A stretch of 64,000 bases of DNA from Diorhabda sublineata (taxonomy: Eukaryota; Arthropoda; Insecta; Coleoptera; Chrysomelidae). Numbering within the stretch: the stretch's first letter is position 1; every line of letters starts with the position of its first letter. Both the position numbers and the translations under genes were made by a program. This document shows, one piece after another, positions 11,001 to 20,569 of this stretch. The stretch is taken from assembly GCF_026230105.1 (NCBI RefSeq), contig NC_079483.1:3217312-3281311 (forward strand). The letters are read 5' to 3'. Below the pieces are notes generated by a model. The model ran no database searches. It was not told the origin of the DNA and worked only from the letters and a program-made list of their open reading frames with translations.

Positions 11001-14000
11001 CCAATTATTTTAAACTATCACTATCTTTTATTAATCTTCATCATATATCCGTGTTAGTTACAGTGGATTGATAAGTAAAATTCTACTCGTTATTCTATAA
11101 GTAATATTCTACTGGTATCTGATTTATTTTTCATCTCTTCTCATTGTAACAATATGCGGAGACGCCTGATAATTAACAGCTTTGAAATTCACAAGGGATT
11201 GAACTCTAAAGGAACCAAAAATTCTGTGCAAAGCTCTAATCTTTTTACTCATATTCCAATTCCATACTTTGTACAAATCAGTTGTTTAATTGACTGTATG
11301 TATACAATTCTGTATGTAGATTTTGAAATTAGCAATCATTTTTCATCATAATTCGATTGAGAGTTTTTAATCGAAATAAGTTTCCTACTATACACTGTTG
11401 ACATAACTGTTGACCGTACACTGCTTTCTAAAGATTCATATCGACAAAACGCATTTAACGGAGTAACATCTTTTATAAATTGTAAATACAAAACTCACCT
11501 TGCAAACTTCCAGAGCCCTCTCGAAAACTTCCTGAATTTTCTCTCTTCCTTAAGCCATTTGTCCCGATAAGAAATTCTTTTTCTAGAGGAAAATCCACGT
11601 TTACGTCCGGAATTTTCTTTCGATTTTCAACTTGTAACGCTCTGCTCGAGGGAAGAAAGGGGTAGTTGAGTTTGGTTAGATTTCTTAAATGGTCGATTTC
11701 TTGTTTCTCCCAAACAGTCGTTTGATTTTCTTTCTTTGGGTTGTTAAAGTTTGACGGGCGACTACAAAATGGAGAATTGATACTCAACAATCAAATGGTT
11801 TGGAAAAATCGCTTGAGACTTATTTAAGAAGAGGGTAGAAATTGTTACGATTTCTTATTTTTTATGGAAAATGGGTATCGCTTGAATAAGCTAAATATTT
11901 TTCAAGAGTATTCACTTTTATCAATAAAGGAAATCAACAAAAAGAACATATATTTCTATATGTTTAACGAACCAATTAAATCAGTTAAAAAAGGGAGCCC
12001 TTTGATTGATTAAATTACTTAACAATTAAATACTTTTACACGGCCAAAGGATAATGTATCTAAGGGAGTTCAATGAATCATATTTCGACTAGGGTTGTTT
12101 AATGTCCTACCTAATAAAGGAACCAGACATTTTTCTTCATAATAATCCTTCTTTTCCAACATTTGCCTTCTTTCTTCTCAAAATAAGCGTACTGATTGAA
12201 ATGTACTTTCTTCTTTCAAACGTTGTTCATCTTATCAATCAAACATATATGACACTTTCCTATTTATTTTTTTTTAGAGAACTAAATTCCATCCCCAAAA
12301 ACGGCTTCCAACACTTTTGGCGCTAATGGAACCCTTTTTGTCTTTGTCGAAGCAGGTTCGCTCTTCACAATGAATTGTATTCATTGTTTTTTTATTCCAG
12401 AAGTGTAGTTGGAATGCAGATTGCTTCAACAATTATGTATCGATACACAAAATCCTGCTTATTTTGCTTAAACCGCATCAATAATAAATCTAACCTCAAT
12501 TTGTTGATTGTCCAGTACCATTTGGTAAACTTTTTCGAATGCTAATCGTCAGTCAAGTTTGTCTAAAATTTTAGGGATGTAAACGATGGTGCAGTTTCCG
12601 TTCACAGTCCCTTTTCATTTGCGAAAGCGAAATGCCTTTGAAAACAAATATTAAATATCAACTTTTCTTTATAACAATATTAATTTGAATATGTGTAATA
12701 GTTTATGGTATTCATATTCATACAATTACATTTCAGTTTTTCTGAGGTTTTTGAAGATGATAAATTGGTTAACGAATATGCACCAGACACTATAATTTTG
12801 AGTGAGATGCAATGGCAGTATGAAGTTTGTCCAGTAAGCAACAACGATGTTTTATAAGAATTAAAAATACCCTTAATATAAATCTTAACTTTGTACCTTT
12901 ACCTTAAAACAACTTCCCTGGATCGTCTATTTAAGGGAATTCTACTTGGTAAACAAACAATTACAGTATTTCTATTCGAGTTAGCACTATTCATCTCGTT
13001 TTCCCTGTGAAGTTTATATTTGTTTAGAGAAGGATCGTGTAAGGATCTAGCTCGAGTTTTAGGAACGTCTCCGGCACTACGAACTTTTATGCGTCTGGAA
13101 GTCGGCGTTGGAGTATCTACAAAAATAAACGTTATTTATATGACCTTAATGGAGAATAAAGCCGAATCTACGAGTCATTTACTGTTAAGGGGACATTCTA
13201 TCAATAAATGGAAGTAATTTATAGTTCAATTTTTGTGCAGATAATGTGATTTTTCATTGTTTTCAGTCTATGTAAACCAATATGTTGATTGGATTTCTAA
13301 TTGGATTTCTATACTTCTCACTGAAACATGCAAAAGAGATAAAAAAATAAGAAGATTAAGAGTGTGGAATAATGATCATTATCTATGTATATATATCGAT
13401 ATCAGGGTTTCATTGATTCCACTCCCTTCTGAATATGGATTTGCTGTATCTCCCTAACTTCATCTTCTATTCTATATGCTTCCTGGTATAGTCCTGTTGT
13501 AGTCTCAGATTACAATTACTCGTCTCAGTGATTTTTCAAATGAGCGTTTTTTTTTCATCAATATTAGAAACAAGTTTGAATCCTCGTGTTTCCAAATCCA
13601 TAATTCTGAGCAACATCTTGATTTTTTTCGTAATATATAAATGATTGAAGAGTATCCCATGAATATATTAGCACCATAATCTATTTATTTCAGTCTTAGT
13701 GATTTTTCAAACGAAAGTATGTTTTTGATTAATATTTTAATCAAGTTTGACCCCTCTTTTTTCTAAAACCACAACTCTAAGTTACATCCTAGTTTTTATA
13801 GACATTCTATATAAGCATCAGATAAAAATATAAGTTCAATATTGCGATCCTTTCAGCCTCAGTGATTTTTCCAAGCGGGTATATGTTTTTCATTAATATT
13901 TCAGACAATTTCATATCTTCGAAATATATTAATACTTTAAGAGAATCTCATGAAAATATTAGCTCAATCTTTCAATTATTTCAGTCTCAGTGATTTTTCA

Positions 14001-17000
14001 AACGAGTATCTGTTTATTATGAATATTTGGAAAGAGTTTGAATCCTTGTGTTTCTAAATGCATAATTCTGAGTAACATCTTGATTTTTTTCGTAATACAT
14101 AAATGATTTAAGATATCCCATGAAAATATTAGCTCCATATTTCAATTATTCCATCCTAAGTGACTATTCAAACGAGCATCTGTTTCTCATGAATATTTGG
14201 AACGAGTTTGAATCCTCCTGGCCTCAAACTTCATTTAACATTTTGTTGACAGTTTAAAAAAGAAAATAACAAAGTTTTGGAGCCCGACGGACAGGTTGGG
14301 TGTTACGCGAAAAGCTACTAGACTAAAAGGTATACCAAATCGATAATGTCTCAAGTGCAAATCTTGCATGGAATAATCAGTTAAATTTCATCTACGTATA
14401 CAAAAAATATTGCGACTTGCATTGCATTGTACGTTGTATTGCATCATGTTCAAGCGGCCTTAAGCAGCATCTTGATTGTTCTTGTTATATGGGGATTCTT
14501 TAAGAACATCTCTTCTAAATTGGAACTTCTTTAGTAACTAACATTGTTTGGAATACTCGTATTACAAATCAGAGAAATTCAACCAACAGTGAAGTTTACA
14601 TCTGTAATTTTAAGATAAAAAAATCTTGTCTCAGTTAATTATATCTACGTATGTATCATTAAACTAACAGTATCTACATTATCACGGAATATCTGTTTGT
14701 CGTTTTGGTACAAAACTTAAATTTCAGTGAACAAAAACGAATGGGATAAACTTACCACTCTCTGTATTATATTGGCTTCCTTGACTCCGATGTCCTTGAA
14801 GGTGAGAAATAGGAGAGATTTGCTTGAAGACTTCTCCCGGTTTCATTTTATGTATACTAGAATCACGTCGAGACATATTTTCTCTATGGAAAAGCAACTC
14901 TCCAAAGTAATTTTCTCCTAATTTCATTTCTGTGTTTTCTTCTCCAGAAAGCTCATTTTCTACGTGGTTCAAGGACTCTTGTTTTCCACCTTCCGAAAAA
15001 TTAATTGCAAGATTTCCCTTTTCAATCACTCGACTTTTTCCGGTATCTTTCAAATGATGCGAATTATAAGTTGTCTCGTTGTCCGTTAATTTTTTTTCAG
15101 CTCTTTTAGTGAAAGAGGGTATTGCTTGGTTATTTTTCCAATGGGAATTGACAAATTCCACAAACGAATCGCTGAAAAATGAAATAATAAAGGAATAATT
15201 AAATAACTTCCTATAAGTAAATAATTTTGAAAATACCGATACTAAAACCAATATTTTTTTGCATCTTCTTAAATAAAATTTTTTGACATATACCACCTTA
15301 AAGACCACGGGTGGGAAAACATACATAAAAGTTAGCAAATAAACTAAGCTGAACAGTAGGTAGTAGGAGAGAGTGGCATACGCGGATGGGCCCAGAAATA
15401 CCTGGTCTGACCATATATTATCTAGGGAAAACCATCAACGGCGAGTATTTTGTGAACTTATTGCAACGTTTGAGTGAAGAAATTAAGCAAAAACGGTCAC
15501 ATTTCACTAAGAAAAAAATGTTTCTTCAAAACATTGCACAAGCTCACACATCCGTTATTGTAATCGCCAAAATTGATGAATCAAAGTTTGAATTGCTACC
15601 TCATACAATCTTTTCGCCAGATTTAGTACTGTCGGATCATTTTCTGCTCCCAAACTTGAGAAATAGCTCGGTGGTGAAATATTTTCCAACAAGGATTACT
15701 GGAAAAAGTCTATAGAGCTAAAAGGAGAATAAGTTGTGAAATAAATATATTTTTTTCCAAAATTTTTGTGTCTTTTTGTTGGGCCAGGTACTTCTGGGAC
15801 CATCCTCGTAGTCTATTTCTAATACTTTCTGTGTTTATCTTTAAACTAGGCGGTTAATCCTCATCTGTTCAATATATTTCTGCTGCATAAGGAACATTGT
15901 GGCAAGGAAATAGAGAAAACCGGCTGGGTGCCAGATCTTGTGAATATGGTGGGTGAGAAAGTAGTTTTCAGTGGAATTCATGAATTTTAGCCATGTAAAT
16001 AACAGTTGAGCATGTGAAGTTGAAAGTGTTGTCTGTAAAATATGAAGTACGGTTGTACAAACGTTCCATTATCAATTATACCAACAACATTAGTTGTTTT
16101 TGACCAGTAACAGTTGTTTGAAAACCGTTCTAGCTACAGTTTCATCGCAGTTGCTTTTCAAAATAAGTATCAAATATGTTCGAAACAATAAGAGACGTGA
16201 AGCAAGGATGTATACTAAGCTTATTACATCACCATCTGGAAAATTGGAGTTATAAAAATATCGGAGATACTTTATGCAGTCAACTTAGTAATAATAGCTA
16301 AGGATAACAAAACTTTGAACTCAATCTTAAAAATATGTCTACTGTTTATATATAATGAATATGGAAATGAAAAAATACAAGACTAAGATGATGATAATAA
16401 GACGAAAGATTGAGATAAAAGTAGAAGAATCACAAACCAACATGGTCGAAAGTTTTAAATCCCTATTATTTTTTGATGTAATGATTATGTGAGGGCTGCT
16501 ATTAAGTTTTGAGATACGGCAACACTGATGTGAATATGTCAAATCTTACATTGTCACAATAAATTTTAAGATTTTTTATGGTGAACGTACTCAGACCGTG
16601 TTGTTATACGAGTGCTATTTGAGTTAATTACAGTTACTTAACACATTAATATTGGTCAGTAAATGGAATAAAGCGTGAAGGTCGTTCAGAAACATCAATG
16701 GTCTGCTTAAACTTCAATAATCGCTTAAAAGAAGCACTAGTCGATTGACGCGAGGAAATTCTGTAAAATTCAAAAGCGGGGTCTCAAAAGACGTCTACAG
16801 GATCGTGACAGGCGACGATTCATGAATCATGCAAATGAAACTGAAACTAAACAATAATTGAATGTGTGTACAAAGCCCTTCAAAGCTAATGATCGCCTGT
16901 TTTTTTGGAATAACTAGACATGTCGTCACCGTTCCATTAGAGCAACGTGGAACGGTCAATAAATGATACACCAGCATTTGTTTGCCAAAACAAAAATCAT

Positions 17001-17533
17001 GGAAACTAATCGTAGACACTCTCCACTACGAGAACAAACTTATTTAAACCGTCAAAAGTTAAATTTATAGGTCAACTGCCATAGAGTCCTTGTTTGGCAC
17101 CCAATGATTTGTTCTTATTGTCTCAGATCAAAAATAAATTGCGAGGTCACCTGAAGAAGAGGTTAATGCGTTCAAATCTCATGTTTTGGAGTTACCGCAA
17201 TCGGAATGCAAGAACTATATTAATCCCAATAGAGAGTAGATTGAAATACAGTAAAGCCATAATTATAAATATTTGTTTTTATGAGTCTATTTTAAAACCT
17301 AAGTAGCAACCCTCGTATAATCAAAATCAATAAGTTCATTATAGAATTAATTTTATCTACTCAATATAACATATATGAAGAATATTCAAATACCTTGATA
17401 AAGGTCGTTTTTTCACAGTGCCTGTTTTGGCTGAAGGCGAATCCCAATCCAAGGAATCGTCGAACTGTCTTGAGGTTTCTTCTTCGTATAATTCAGACAC
17501 TACACCTCTCCTTCTGACCAATTTATCAGACAT
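7874..17533 (-). CDS. five-exon host gene, unidentified Ser/Asn-rich protein
   Basis: Exons, in transcript order, are 17394-17533, 14756-15171, 12903-13116, 11499-11761 and 7874-8073. They total 1233 nt, or 411 codons, with no stop. The ATG at 17533 has an in-frame TAA three codons upstream, which supports it as the start. Junction phases run 2, 1, 2, 1, 0 and every adjacent pair is compatible. All donors are GT (GTATTT, GTAAGT, GTAAAG, GTGAGT, GTAAGT) and all acceptors are AG. The protein opens with MSDKLVRRRGVVSELYEEE. It is rich in Ser, Asn, Lys, Arg and Glu, has no hydrophobic membrane segment or signal peptide, and looks mostly disordered. Short motifs that look selected are LDWDSP, TPTPTSRRIKVRSAGD and SSDTDSGIASPLSPGS, the last a plausible phosphorylation cluster. 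I do not recognise the family. The 3' end is open: a TGA-first exon at 7382 or further exons off the left edge. It is the only coding sequence here not explained by transposons. Confidence 0.8.
8408..8545. repeat. two-copy tandem repeat with heat-shock-element-like pentamers
   Basis: Two diverged units of about 80 bp begin gcactcattttagat (8408) and gcactcattttggag (8488). Each ends with inverted GAA/TTC pentamers: TTCtaGAAatTTTtcGAAcaTTC at 8444-8466 and TTCtaGAAcaTTC at 8524-8536. The second has three perfect alternating units of the heat-shock-factor consensus. It lies in the intron between exons 4 and 5. Regulatory function is speculative. Confidence 0.5.
8546..9780. other. intronic stretch, no gene seen
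   Basis: This is intron 4 of the host gene. Open frames at 8910-9167 on the plus strand and 8885-9148 on the minus strand overlap each other. The plus frame has a CPKC and a CDRHPHHC cluster, but no recognised domain and no splice support, so I leave them uncalled. Confidence 0.4.
9782..9853 (-). repeat. possible tRNA-derived SINE head
   Basis: On the minus strand a box-A-like TGGCACTGGTGA (9846-9835) is followed 31 bases later by a box-B-like GGTTTGATTCC (9803-9793). This is the spacing of an internal Pol III promoter. The sequence does not fold into a proper cloverleaf: acceptor and T stems fail. A SINE relic is therefore more likely than a tRNA gene. The GC-richer sequence to about 10030 may belong to it. 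Confidence 0.3.
10655..10797. repeat. GGGACT minisatellite, about seven ~20-bp units
   Basis: Tandem units share the pattern GTNGYGGGACTNGYTNCCC, for example cgggactgtctaccc, tgggactagctccc, tgggactgtgtccc, tgggactggttacccc. Unit length is about 19-22 bp, with roughly seven diverging copies. Each contains a small dyad (GGGA...TCCC). It is strongly GC-rich inside an AT-rich intron of the host gene. Confidence 0.8.
11499..11761 (-). CDS. host gene exon 4
   Basis: 263 nt. The acceptor is ctccattttgtag and the donor is gtgagtttt. The AG from exon 3 plus T gives Ser, then RPSNFNNPKKENQTTVWEKQ, LRNLTKLNYPFLPSSRAL, and EKEFLIGTNGLRKRENSGSF. It ends SLQ plus G. The downstream intron of about 3.4 kb holds the GGGACT minisatellite and a tRNA-like relic. 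Confidence 0.8.
12737..12834 (+). other. candidate plus-strand exon inside intron 3 of the host gene
   Basis: A pyrimidine-rich tract ending acatttcag (12736) is followed by an open frame, FSEVFEDDKLVNEYAPDTII, then LSEMQWQYEVCP. It ends at a donor-like gtaagc at 12835. Its composition looks protein-like and it runs opposite to the host gene. I see no partner exons and no known family, so it could be a nested gene, a transposon relic or chance. Confidence 0.25.
12903..13116 (-). CDS. host gene exon 3
   Basis: 214 nt. The acceptor is tttatttttgtag and the donor is gtaaaggta. With the G carried from exon 2 it reads DTPTPTSRRIKVRSAGDVPK, then TRARSLHDPSLNKYKL, and ends SREVVL plus AG. It is open throughout although it contains no early ATG. 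The basic TSRRIKVR stretch could be a binding or localisation segment; that is speculation. Confidence 0.78.
13520..14230. repeat. five-copy ~165-bp satellite in intron 2
   Basis: Five diverged tandem copies start at about 13521, 13690, 13853, 13981 and 14150, each with a version of tcagtgatttttcaaacgag. They share downstream blocks such as gaatcctcgtgtttc, cataattctgagtaacatc and cccatgaaaatattagctcc. Periods are about 170, 163, 128 and 169 bp; the short one implies an internal deletion. The run ends where a MITE fragment begins. Confidence 0.8.
14235..14460. mobile_element. PIF/Harbinger-like MITE, truncated copy 2
   Basis: From about 14280 this matches the right half of the MITE at 18923-19409 (acaggttgggtgttacgcga, tgcaaatcttgcatggaa, ttgcgacttgcattgcattg). 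It ends identically at CAAGCGGCCT followed by TAA (14461-14463). The left end is missing. Confidence 0.65.
14756..15171 (-). CDS. host gene exon 2
   Basis: 416 nt, the longest exon. The acceptor is tttcatttttcag and the donor is gtaagttta. It reads DSFVEFVNSHWKNNQ..., then a long polar stretch with KGNLAINFSEGGKQ and RRDSSIHKMKPGEVF, and ends QYNTES plus one base. A plus-strand open frame at 14727-14921 is a shadow. It is followed by a 1.64-kb intron carrying the 165-bp satellite. Confidence 0.8.
15381..15808 (+). mobile_element. internally deleted mariner with both inverted ends and TA duplications
   Basis: The ends are about 31-bp imperfect inverted repeats: cgcggatgggcccagaaata at the left, and the right end reads back as cgaggatggtcccagaagta. 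A TA dinucleotide lies directly outside each end (15379-15380 and 15809-15810). Inside is only the C-terminal part of the transposase. It starts near LGKTINGEYF, passes QNIAQAHTSV, and contains FSPDLVLSD, a form of the PDLAPSD motif at the third catalytic Asp, before stopping at 15715. The N-terminal helix-turn-helix half is deleted, so the copy is non-autonomous. It sits in intron 1 of the host gene. Confidence 0.85.
15850..16000 (-). pseudogene. short mariner transposase fragment
   Basis: The minus strand reads HPPYSQDLAPSRFSLFP at about 15955-15900, close to the YSPDLAPSDFFLF motif of mariner transposases. Flanking frames are broken and there are no ends. It is tiny and separate from the neighbouring elements. 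Confidence 0.45.
16180..16350 (+). pseudogene. short LINE reverse transcriptase fragment
   Basis: The plus strand reads IRDVKQGCILSLLHHHLENW, which resembles the V(R/K)QGC.LSP.LFN motif of LINE reverse transcriptases. About 60 bases on, in another frame, LVIIAKDNKTLNSIL resembles the region after the YADD box. The YADD box itself is lost. Confidence 0.4.
16488..17315 (+). mobile_element. decayed mariner with recognisable ends (family M2)
   Basis: The left end reads gagggctgctattaagtttt and the right end reads back as cgagggttgctacttaggtt, so inverted repeats survive with TA next to the right end. The plus-strand transposase remnant includes RIVTGDDS (first Asp region), then HVVTVPLEQRGTVNK and YTSICLPK. 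Near 17090 is LFGTQ*FVLIVSDQK, corresponding to SPDLAPNDFFLFP, then EEEVNAFKSHVLELPQSEC. Many stops and frame changes are present, and the N-terminal half is mostly deleted. The copy at 55083-56167 is the same family. It lies in intron 1 of the host gene. Confidence 0.75.
17394..17533 (-). CDS. host gene exon 1 (start codon)
   Basis: 140 nt, 46 codons plus two bases. It starts at ATG 17533-17531 (MSDKLVRRRG) and contains an acidic stretch, SELYEEETSRQFDDSLDWDS. It ends TCA AG before gtatttga. The two leftover bases AG join the first C of exon 2 to give Ser. The promoter should lie just right of 17533, in about 330 bases before the Helitron remnant; I see no convincing TATA box there. Confidence 0.8.
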
Positions 17534-17879
17534 TATTTCTTAGACGGGGGAATTTATGTTTCATTCGTCGAAGAGGAAATTTCCATTATGACGATACAAA
17601 GTCTTTTTCTAATTGTCACATTTTGAATTTAATATTTTTTTTTCCTCTTCATTACGTTAGTTTAAGTATTTTCAGTTATTTCGATGGGCTCACACACGTT
17701 AACTTGGTAAAGATTTTTCAGATTTTTGAAATTTTTCTATATTTATCATTATTTTTTTCTGTCATTACATATATCATTATAAAACTATTTGAATTTTTGA
17801 GGTTAAATGATATTCTTTGTTTTAGGTCTAACACTTTGGCTTTAATTCTTACTTTGTTCTTCCTCGAAAGCGGAAATTT

Positions 17880-18860
17880 GATCTACCCAAAAATTCGTCG
17901 CGGGCCGTGCAGCAAAAGTTGTTCGAAAGCAAGAATCTTCTTTTCACGCAGAGCTGAGAAGACAACAGCAAGCAGACCGACAAAGTGTTTTGAGAGCAGC
18001 TGATGAGGACATCAGACACGAGTTCGTTTAGAAAAACAAGCTACGCTGCAGGCAGCTAGAAGAGCGATAGAAACGCCAGAACAATCGCAGGCGAGAAGAA
18101 TTCATAATACAGAAATGCAGACCACTCGCCGTCGAAATTTCATGCGTAGGGATTGGTCGGTATTCAATGGTACTGGGTTTCAATATGATCCTTCAATTGA
18201 ATATCATATTAATCCTTTCATTGCCATTATCTCAATGAATGAAGAATTTCACTATAGCGATGCTTTCAAATAGAAAGTTTCACTTCCCTCACTTGGTGAA
18301 CCAGTTAAGTGTTACAGATGAGTCAAAGTAATTTTTAAGCAAAATAAGAGAGTATAATTCTTGCTTTCAAATGATATCCTTTGGAGTTGATAAAGAGATA
18401 AGAATGCTCGGATTTTCATCAATTTTTGCTGTACAAGGGATCATTATTTCCAGCATGAAGTTTTGGAGGTGCATTCAACGAATGTTACATAGTTACAATG
18501 TTTTGGTGAAGATATTTGAAAGTGCAATAGAAAACTGGCTTTCCGATCATTACAAAGCTGTAATTCATGCTGATCGAAATCCACGTGGTGACCATGAGAG
18601 GCGTTATAATGCACCAATGGTCAATGAAGTTGTTGTTTTGGTTACTGGTGACACGTGCTCTCCACGAAACATAGTGTTAGGGGTATATGATAATACACTG
18701 AAGCGTGTATACTCATGAATTTTATGATTCGTTGCAGTACCCATAATTTAATGGCTTCAATACAAGCGAAGTATTATATATAAAGCAATCACAACATTAC
18801 ATGAATATGTTTCGTCTCTAAGAAGTTCACAAAATCGAGAATGGAATTGGTTTATGGTAA
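17880..18860 (+). mobile_element. Helitron remnant (Rep/helicase region)
   Basis: The plus strand shows decayed Helitron protein in order. First is an Arg/Gln-rich leader (KQESSFHAELRRQQQADRQS). Around 18240-18300 is a piece reading KVSLPSLGEP. At 18371-18718 is an open frame of 115 codons with FESAIENWLSDHYKAVIHAD and RNPRGDHERRYNAPMVNEV, ending NIVLGVYDNTLKRV. The HERRYNAP..NEVAV motif is typical of animal Helitron helitron-like N-terminal domains. Several stops occur and the Rep catalytic HUH motif and helicase are not visible. No Helitron ends (TC..CTRR) were identified. Confidence 0.7.
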
Positions 18861-18922
18861 GTTCCTATTTTCTTAGTCTTGGTTTTGTAACAGTGACTAA
18901 CATATTAGCCTAAAGAAAGTAA

Positions 18923-19409
18923 AGGCCGCTTGACATGATGCCAGAAATTGCTTGCAATTTCTTGCTAGGTCAAAATATTGCATAGATGAATATTGCACGT
19001 CGCTTGACATTGCGCATCTATGCATTATGGCTACCACTAACAAAAATTCAATAAGTGAATTAAACAAATACCTTACCCAAAAGTTTATTCAATATTTTGT
19101 GACCGGTTCAAAAATGATGATAACAAAACTAAATAAGTAAATAACGAAGTGAAAAAGTGGTCGGTGGATCACTGTCATAATCATATCTACTGCTGCTTTG
19201 GTTTTCGACCCAAACGGATAGGTTGGTTATCAAGCGAAAAGTAACTAGATTTCTTCCTCACTTACACGCAATGAAAAATGGTACCGAAACGATGAAGTTG
19301 CAAGTGCGAGATCTTGCATGGAACAATCAGTCAAATTTCAGCTGTGCATGCTTTTGAACAAGAAATATTGCGTCTTGCATTGTATTGCACGTTGCATACC
19401 AAGCGGCCT
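18923..19409. mobile_element. PIF/Harbinger-like MITE, complete copy
   Basis: The 487-bp element starts AGGCCGCTTG and ends CAAGCGGCCT, a perfect 10-bp inverted terminus. It is flanked by TAA on both sides (18920-18922 and 19410-19412). A 3-bp TAA/TWA duplication is the hallmark of PIF/Harbinger insertion. Inside are repeated ttgc-rich motifs (attgcttgcaatttcttgc, cttgcattgtattgcacgtt) and no transposase. A right-hand fragment of the same family lies at 14235-14460. Confidence 0.8.
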
Positions 19410-20083
19410 TAATAGTTGTTTGTCAAAAAAAATGTAACTGGTAATGGTATTATAAATAAACAAGCAGAATTTTACCCATTTCCACTATTCGTATCACAAT
19501 ATGTTGTGGTGTAGTCATTGAAGCGAATAATAGGATCTTACCTCCGAATTTTTTTACTGTGAAGCGATTTGCATGAAATTCTAGAATTTGGCTCATCTTA
19601 CCCTTTTTATTTTTTTACCTCATAATAAAATCATTTCCAGCCTCTTGAAACCCTTACGTCCCTTGCAAACAACCCCTAAATTGAAAAAATCACAAAAAAT
19701 TACTCTGGTATGACATGAAATAATTTAAGTATAGAGTAAATAAAATTGTATGTTCTCTATCTTAATAACCGAATTTTTAACCACCTTTCGACCCTTAAAA
19801 ACAACCCCTTGATATAAAATTGTTTAAAAAAATTTTTTTTACATGGAATGGAAATGATTTAATTTAATACTACTTACACCCATAAATTTATTGCAATTAT
19901 TCATAATGATTTTTATAAAATTTATGTGGTCGATTTCAATTTTTTAAATTAAATTGTATGAATTATAGTTACACTGCTTAAAATATTATTTATGTAAGGC
20001 AGGACTGATTAGTAATAAATATCTATGTAAAAAATACCCCCCAAAAATGTGCTGAAATAAAAAGTGTACTTACATTACTAACA

Positions 20084-20563
20084 TTGTACCGAACACTTAT
20101 TCGATCAAAACTGGATTATGGATCAATTGTATATTCAACAGCAAACAAATCGCTACTGAAAAAACTCGACAGCTTTCACAAATCAGCCTTACGTTTGATA
20201 ACCGGTGCATTCAAAACAACACCAGTGGAAAGTCTGTACTGCGAATCAGGGGAACCATCCTTGGGAGACAGAAGAATATATTTGAGCCTCACATATGCTG
20301 TCAAACTAAAATCCAATCCTTCCAATCCGACCCTCCAAAACTGCTTCTCCAAGAAATTCCCAAATCTTTTTTCAAATAAACCCAGAACCCCCAAACCTTT
20401 CTATGCTAGAATTCGATCATATCTAAGCGAATTAAATTTATTTATTCCTGAATACCTTCCTATCGAATCTTCTCAAACTCCACCACGGACAATAGGAAGC
20501 ACGAAATTCACTACCCATCTCACCTCTTTCGACAAACATCACACCAACCATAAGCTAAAATAA
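20084..20563 (+). pseudogene. non-LTR retrotransposon, post-RT (thumb) region
   Basis: An open frame of 159 codons begins in MYRTLIRSKLDYGSIVYSTA, matching the L..S.LDYG...Y......L..L...Q..ALR region that follows the reverse transcriptase domain in I- and Jockey-type LINEs. ALRLITGAFKTTPVESLYCE and the GEPSL motif follow. The upstream reverse transcriptase and endonuclease are absent: the copy is 5'-truncated at about 20065. It ends in a frameshift near 20565 that separates it from the RNase H domain just downstream. Confidence 0.75.
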
Positions 20564-20569
20564 CATACT

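Noticed and set aside
14727..14921. 64-codon plus-strand open frame
   Set aside because: It is the antisense shadow of host gene exon 2, whose splice borders and phase are well supported on the minus strand.
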